64,000 nt of DNA from Magnolia sinica. Taxonomy: Eukaryota > Streptophyta > Magnoliopsida > Magnoliales > Magnoliaceae. How positions within the stretch are numbered: the first letter of the stretch is position 1; the number at the start of each line of letters is the position of its first letter. The notes below the pieces were generated by a model. It was not told the DNA's origin and searched no databases. It worked only from the letters and a program-made list of their open reading frames with translations. A program made the translations under genes and the position numbers. The stretch spans positions 70,986,177-71,050,176 of the forward strand of contig NC_080582.1 of assembly GCF_029962835.1 (NCBI RefSeq). Reading direction: 5' to 3'. Positions 57,826 through 64,000 of this stretch are shown here, one piece after another.

Positions 57826-59309
57826 TGTTGAGGGTCAAATATTGCATATTAGACCCCAGTTATGCTTGGATTTACGAACATGATACCGTTTAATGGCCCG
57901 CTTTAATCATGTTTGTGATGCAGAGTGTATTTACAAGCACGGACTGAAAAGGAAGCTTAAAGCATGGATTTAACGCTCTGATGGCACTAAAGGCAAGGGA
58001 CGGACCCCAGGGGAGCAAGATCAATGGATTTACATGCCATAGATCCGAGAAAATCGAGAAACTGAAGCTTAAGTGGCTCGAAATTGGTCCAGAATACAAG
58101 ATCACAGGGTTCCCACCATCCATTTAGCTCGAAACTTTATATCTGACCTGAGGAATCCAAATTAACCGTACACGTCGAATTTCACTCACTGGATCCTTGT
58201 GAAAGTGGCCCAACGGACAGATCAGCCCATAAAACTCTGATTTAGGGCCCACCTGATATCTGGATATGCCTCAATCTTGGGCTCAACTCATTAAATGAGC
58301 TAATAAAACAAATGGACGGATCGGATCTTACATATACATCATAGTGGACCCCATCTGTTCTTTACAAGTGCACGGTGCTGTGCACTCCCGCGCTGCACCA
58401 AAACATCAAGGCAGCTTTGACTGCCTTGACTCGATCCGTCTCATGAAAGGAGATGGCGTCTTCACCACTGGACCGCCGGACAATGATTGTGGGCCCCACC
58501 TATCATCCATTCGGATGATCTGGACCGTCTATTGGAGTTCCACGGGCCCTTTAACCAAATCCTAGCTGACGAAATTTTAAGAGACAGCTCGTATCGGATT
58601 TCAGCCATCTAAACGAGGGACGGACGGTAGTATGAAAAACTCTGTGGGCCACATTGAATCCGATCTAAAACGGACCAAGTCTGACTGATTTTTCGACGTG
58701 AATCAAATGGTCCGAGTGGATTTCCATGAAGACACCGACAATGGGCCCACCAACTTTCACAGCGCAGGACGTGCATGCTCTGTTTTGCGAAAGTGACTTG
58801 CAGACGATCCTTGTGGGCCACCATTTTGCATCATCAGCCCAATCTGGACCGTCCATTAGACTCCAACGGAGGTTCTTATCTAGACCTAGATGAGGAAATC
58901 GAACCTACACAGCAAGAACGATGTCCATGTGTTTAAAACACAAGATGGACGATGCGAACAGAGAGCTGCAGTTCACCTCTGTGGGTCACGATTTCGATCT
59001 GAAATCTTTCCATTCCACCAAAATTTCACCACAAATCCAGTGGAAGGAACGGATTCCTCCAACTCCAGACAATACAGGGCCCACCATCAACGTGCGGCAG
59101 ATTCTTGCGTTCTGTTCCGCTGCGAACTGAACTACGTAAACAAGGACCTATGTAAGGAGTTCCCGATCCTTCTTTGCTGCGGAAACCGGCCGACTCCAGG
59201 AGCATCCTTGTTATAAAAGAAAGAGAAAAAAGAGCTAGGGGGATATTTTTTTTGGACGGCTCTCGGTTAGACGTGCATCACAAGGAGGAGAGAGAGTAGA
59301 GGGGTTAGA
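57826..59309 (+). mobile_element. Athila-like LTR, truncated at its right end
   Basis: It starts TGTTGAGGGTCAAATATTG and parallels the minus-strand LTR of the Athila-like element (30411 downward) through ATCATGTTTGTGATGCAGAGTG. Copy 2 of the direct duplication lacks it at the equivalent site (61162), so it inserted into copy 1. A TATA box TTATAAAAGAAAG lies at 59211, followed by about 90 bp of leader, and then the duplicate begins abruptly. It also contains hairpin-family segments (58240-58350). Confidence 0.7.
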
Positions 59310-61161
59310 GTCCTTTGGGGCTGTTGTTCATTTCTTCAAGTACTCTTTGCTCTGGTCATTTCCTTTGCTTTGTTTTCTGCTTGCAACTTGAGCTTGACTT
59401 GTGCCTTTTCCAGGTGTGGCTGTGGGAGCATCTTTGTATAACCCTTTCGCCTGTGTGGCCCGATTCCCGTCATGACGATGTGCTTTTTGTATTAATTGAT
59501 GGCCTTCCCCTTGATGCCGAGGCCACTGAGTTATTGTATCGTCATATGCTTTCTCAGTTGTGAGGATGGGAGGTTACTTGGGAGGCTCCCTGGCTCCATC
59601 GTTCCCCTTTGATTTACAGCGCCGCTTGCACTCCTTTACTATTCTGGGACTTCGGGGATACTGCTCTTACCATCCTGTGCGCTTCCTCCGGTAGTTTGGC
59701 TTCTGACAGGATATTCCAGACTTTGCCTTTTCTGGATTTGGGCATGCCCCTCTTCCTTCTGATTTGACTACTTTGAATAGACGAATCTGGATTTTCTAAC
59801 AGGGCTCCTTGGATGCGACAACTCTGGATCTTGAGTCATGGGCTCCTCCTTTGGCCATAGTGTCGTATCAGCGATGGGTGGCAGAGCAGTCACTTTATCG
59901 TCAGATCCTTGGCTGGCATTTGGAGGACGAGGCTACTGATGAGGACATGGTGGGTGATTCCGCTTCATCCACTCCATGTGTTGACAATTCTTTCGAGGCC
60001 TTTAAGGAGCGACCTTTTATCGATCTGTCTTTCTTGTTGGCTACACATGGTCATCTGATCTCTAAGATTGATGTCCTTCATCACACATGTGAGGATATGG
60101 CTCGTCGATTGGCAGTGGGACGACGGTATGATGAGAGTATGCTTGTGGCACACCACCTGGAGAGGGATGAGGCTTTCTACCTGCGCATGGAGATAGAGAG
60201 GCTTAGGCAGAGATTGTTGATGTACGAGGGATAGAAGCTTACCTGGGGTCCGTGGTTCTGATCAGCTCGAATAGGTCCTAAATTTGGGACTTCTAGCTAG
60301 GTTTGGGAGGTTCCAAGGGCTTAGATCAGGGTTTCGGGTTAAGGCTAGGATTTGGGTTAGGGCTTAGTTAATGCTGGGATTAGGGTTTGGTTTAGGATAT
60401 GATCATGGTTCCTAGATTTTCTTAGCCTTCTCAAGATATTTGCCTGGGTGGGGTGTCTACAATCATGATGACCATAAGTCTCGTGTGGACATGTCATCAA
60501 TATCATTACTAATATGTGTGTATATCTTAAATCTTACATGAGCCTACATTAAAAGATAATATTCATTTGGTTGTCCTTGGAAACTTGAGATTGGACATGG
60601 TATTCACTATCATGCTATATGGATCTTAGCATCATGTGTTCCAGGACCACCTAGAAGGTTGTAGGACAAACTCGTGATTCATATTAATCTTATGTGGTCA
60701 TTTCATATGAGGAAATTAATGACAAATCGAGATGGAGGGTTTCCGCCATCAGATTCAACGACGAGTCAATGTGCCTGTGCCCTACCCTACGTGGAAGTGT
60801 AGTATGCCATGGGAATGGGCTCATTTATTAGACCTATCGACACTTGTATTAGAGGATCAATTCATCTCTATACCAAGAGACCTATCATACTTGGATTGTG
60901 ATCAATGTGTATGTACTAGCTTAGAAATTATTAGACCTAATGAAGTGTAGGAGTTTAAGCTCCCAATTGATGTGCTTTGGCCCTCGTAGAGGCAATTAAA
61001 GTGGTTCATATGTGAGTATTGTTTGATTCCATGCGTTGGGATACAGTTGAGGTTCATATGATCCAATAAGTGATCCCATCAAGATGTGCATGTGAAATTC
61101 AATCTGACCATCAGATGCATCGTCACACATTAGTCTTGGGTTATTTTTGGACCTTGGGCTT
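59310..61161 (+). repeat. Direct duplication, copy 2
   Basis: It runs from GTCCTTTGGGG to ACCTTGGGCTT, as in 55971-57823. It carries its own GTGTCTACA element end (60463), followed by ATCATGATGACC flank. A 1-bp net length difference and scattered substitutions separate the copies. Confidence 0.9.
59414..60234 (+). pseudogene. Duplicate of the terminal exons of the second antisense gene
   Basis: It starts at the acceptor CCTTTTCCAG with VWLWEHLCITLSPVW. A stop after HMLSQL breaks the first exon. The last exon (from about 59803) is open to 60234 for 141 codons (SLDATTLDLESW...RLLMYEG). At the TGA of copy 1 (56535) this copy has CGA, so copy 1 gained its stop, or this copy kept the older state. 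Without the upstream exons it cannot make the full protein. Confidence 0.65.
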
Positions 61162-63284
61162 AACATGGGTTAACGCATTTGATGGTCATAGTAATTCACA
61201 TGCACATCACCATAGGGCCCATCCCCAGTTTGATGACATGTAAGGTCTATTGCAGCACTCCCCCCATTGGAGACAATTTTCACAGGGACAGAGATGTTCA
61301 CACATAACTAGTTGTATGTCCAATCAGTAGTGCATGAGGCCCACCATGGTGTTTCTATAACATCCAACTGGTCCGGCAAGGTAGTCCCATTATGAAAATA
61401 AGACGCCCCAAAAAATTAGATTCATCCAATTGTTGTGGGCCATGCTGTAAAATACAATAAACAACCACACAAAAACCTCCACATTCATATGAGTCCCATG
61501 GGTCTCATCCAATGGTTGGATTGACCTGACTTTTAGGGCATCCCATATTCATCACAGGTGTACAAGGCCAAACAAATACCACAATTGGGTTCTACAGATA
61601 ACTCTTTTTTTTTTCTATCACAGGCACTCACACACCCCACACATGCCTGTACACTCACACCACAATGGGACTCTTATAAGTCTACCACTGAGTCATAGGG
61701 ATGCAGGCGAGTCCCACAAACAACTAGTTGTATGCCAAACTAGTTGATTAGTTAATGTTTAGAGAGTTATTTGATGTCACTTTGGCAAAGGAGGAGTCAT
61801 GGCCCAAGTGGGCCCCACCATGGTGTTAATGTTAAATCCACCCCAACCATTAGGTGCGTCACCCCATGTTAGACACAAGATCCTAAAGTCAGCCTCATTC
61901 ATTGTTAAGGTGGACCACGCAAAGGCTTAGATTTTGATATGGCATGTAATGGTTGAGTGGATTTTGGTATAATCATCACAATGTGCCTGTAAAATCAAGG
62001 GCGAACATCTCTCTTCCAACTTTTTCCCTTAGTCTGTCCCACTTGAATCACATGTTAGCTTGATTTTATTTTATTTTTGGTTCTGGACCAAACACAAGAT
62101 TAAACATCTAATGGTCAGAGAAAAAAGCACAGTACGCCCCATAAAAAATCAAGGGCCAGGCATAGGTAAAACTCTAATGAGGTCTCAAATCCATAGGGGC
62201 AAGACCAGAGGTTAAGCTTCAAACCAGCAAATAACTGCTAACCGTTCATGTGTATATGACATTCAACCCATCACAAGAGCATCACCTTTTGAAAAACTCA
62301 GCAACAACACTCATGGGATGAACAGACTTGTGTTCTGCTATTTATTAACATTTGGACGTTGTTTTACATGGAATGGACTACTTAATGTGCATACTATTGA
62401 CCATTGTGCTATGCGATCCTCATGATGGGGCCAATCTATTAAAAGGGTTGGATGTCACATGCACTTAATACTTTAGAAGTTACCATATGGTGGAGTCCAG
62501 CTTAGGTCCAACTGCTTAGATTTAAGAACCCTTCTTATTGGGAATACATAGCTTTTATGGGACAGGTGATCCGCAAGCCCACCCTTGATTTGCGAGGGGC
62601 CCACGATGATTTGTTTATGAGATTCACTCCAACCATTAGATTTGTAATCTCATGTCGAGCCTATAGTCATCAAAAAATCAAGCTGGCCTATGATTCAAGT
62701 GGGCCCTATAGAAATCAAGGGTTGATGCCTTTCTCCCAAGTGTTTCTAGGCCCATAGCCAAAAAATCAAGCTGGCCTATGATTCAAGTGGTCCCTATGGA
62801 AATCAAGGGTGGATGTCTTTCTCCCAAGTGTTTCCAAGCCCACCTAAATCATTGGTCGAGATGATTTTTTAGCTCTAAACCCAGCATGGGATTACACATC
62901 TAATGGTCAAAGTTGATCTCACATACACACCTTGGAGCCTGTCACAGATCAAGGGTGGGCATCCCTTTAATTACCTGTTCCCAGACAATTCAAGCAGTTG
63001 GATGGCAAATAAAACATCATGCAAAAGATATATGTGTGCCCTCTCTTCATCCAAGAGGCTTTAGATCAAGCTGATATTTGTGTTTTACCTTTATCCTGGT
63101 CTGTATGACCTTATGAACAGGTTGGATGGTAAATAAACATCATGGTGAGCCCTAAGAAGGTTTCAACGTGTCATTGTCACCACTGCTTTCTATGGTGTGG
63201 TCCACTTGAACTTTGGATCACAGACCACGTCATGTTGGCTAATGCATGATTGTAGCTGACATGGGGGAGGATTTCATGTGGATT
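61162..63284. other. Intergenic DNA with hairpin-family pieces
   Basis: No gene recognised. Contains many GGGCCCACC and AATCAAGGGTGG words. A hairpin-family arm lies at 63040-63240 (GACCTTATGAACAGGTTGG, GTGTGGTCCACTTGAAC). Confidence 0.55.
62671..62842. repeat. Tandem duplication of an ~87-bp unit
   Basis: CAAAAAATCAAGCTGGCCTA...CTCCCAAGTGTTTC occurs twice (62671-62758 and 62760-62842) with a handful of differences. Confidence 0.85.
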
Positions 63285-63498
63285 AGGGCCCCTTTGGATA
63301 CCACCAAGTTACTTTTTTTTTACTTACAGCTGTAGATAATTAACTTATTTGAGATAAGTGAGTTTGATTTATGATCAATTATAAGTAGCTTTTTTATTTA
63401 AAGTCATTTAATCACTTCAATTTAATAAGTAGAAATCAAGATAAGCTACTTAAGACATAAGTAGATTATCTTAAGTAACTTGCAATCCAAACGCCTCC
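63285..63498. mobile_element. hAT-like MITE
   Basis: It begins GGGCCCCTTTGGAT and ends ATCCAAACGCCTCC, giving imperfect terminal inverted repeats. The interior is AT-rich with repeated AAGTAGCTT/TAAGTTACT words. A relative starts at 63794. The target duplication is not clear. Confidence 0.6.
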
Positions 63499-63793
63499 TT
63501 TATCACCCATTGATGTGTCACAATGCACCCCCTGCACCAAGATGATTGGATTCCCCAAATGTACGGGGTTCTACAACATATGAGCCATGCAATGTGAATT
63601 TTAATTCAGAGCCTTTAAACATAATTTTACAATGATAGTGGTGGTATGGCCCACCTAAATCTCCAGTCCGACTGATATTTAAGATCCATTGTGAAAATGT
63701 GGCAGCCCATCTGATGGACAGAGTGCATCTTATGCACTGCATGACTATCCATAGTTAGGTTAGCACAGTTCATTCTTCAATGCCTGCTCGCTA

Positions 63794-64000
63794 AGGGCCC
63801 ATTTGGATACCACCAAATAAGTTACTTTTTCTACTTACAACAGTAGATAAGCAACTTTTTTCATATAAGTTTGGTTTATGATTAGTTATAAGTAACTTTT
63901 TTACTTAAAAGTACTTAATCACATCAGCTAAAAAATTTAGCTTTTCTACTTTTCATAAGTTACTGAAGAGAGGGATAGGAGAGGAGAAAGAGAGGCGAAC
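63794..64000. mobile_element. hAT-like MITE, second copy, partial
   Basis: AGGGCCCATTTGGATACCACCAAATAAGTTAC repeats the start of the element at 63285. The right terminal repeat is not seen before the window ends. Confidence 0.55.

Noticed and set aside
1-64000. CRISPR arrays, rRNA, tRNA genes or a bacterial-type system
   Set aside because: None seen on either strand; tRNA-like words at 19425-19436 and 28731-28748 are retroelement primer sites.

Overview
This window is nuclear DNA of a flowering plant. The evidence is a full-length CC-NBS-LRR (NLR) immune receptor gene, plant-type LTR retrotransposons whose primer-binding sites match tRNA-iMet and tRNA-Asp, a degenerate plant mobile domain (PMD) gene with GT-AG introns, and Tourist-type and hAT-like MITEs. 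A foldback repeat full of GGGCCCAC and AAGTGGACCACACCA motifs recurs throughout. I associate that family with magnoliid genomes (Magnolia/laurel relatives), but this is recollection, not a search.

Only one gene looks intact: the single-exon NLR at 34330-37098 (+). The rest is mostly repeats, many nested and many with exact or near-exact target-site duplications (TSDs).

Layout. 1-3311: unassigned sequence, a foldback element, and an orphan copy of the NLR upstream region. 3702-11258: gag-only LTR element X (copy 1), with a giant solo-LTR-like element A inside it (5848-10487, TSD CCAAG). 11259-18759: flank sequence split by a second, inverted element of the A family (B, 12297-18151, TSD ATAGA). 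18760-20385: a TRIM-like element and a small solo LTR. 20684-32372: X copy 2, containing an Athila-like gag-protease element (21670-30411, TSD CCGAG/CAGAG), which itself contains giant LTR C (21818-25890, TSD TTGAG). 32373-34329: second copy of the flank, then the NLR upstream region. 34330-37098: NLR gene. 36405-41668: a tandem duplication of the NLR 3' end plus downstream DNA, leaving an open LRR fragment without a start. 41669-48583: AT-rich DNA, a broken Tat-type LTR split by LTR D, and a short decayed NLR scrap. 48584-57123: a Tat/Ogre-like element (TSD ATCAT) that has lost gag-pol but keeps antisense PMD-like genes, a 48-bp minisatellite, a polypurine tract and one full LTR. 55971-61161: direct duplication of the right part of that element plus its flank. 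61162-64000: no gene; small repeats and two MITEs.

Taken together, the first 42 kb reads as a decayed tandem NLR array. A unit made of element X, flank and NLR upstream region is present about two and a half times, but only one unit still carries a receptor. The other NLR traces are an orphan upstream region, a duplicated LRR end, and a 69-bp NB-ARC scrap changed mostly by C-to-T/G-to-A. No tRNA, rRNA or CRISPR array was seen.
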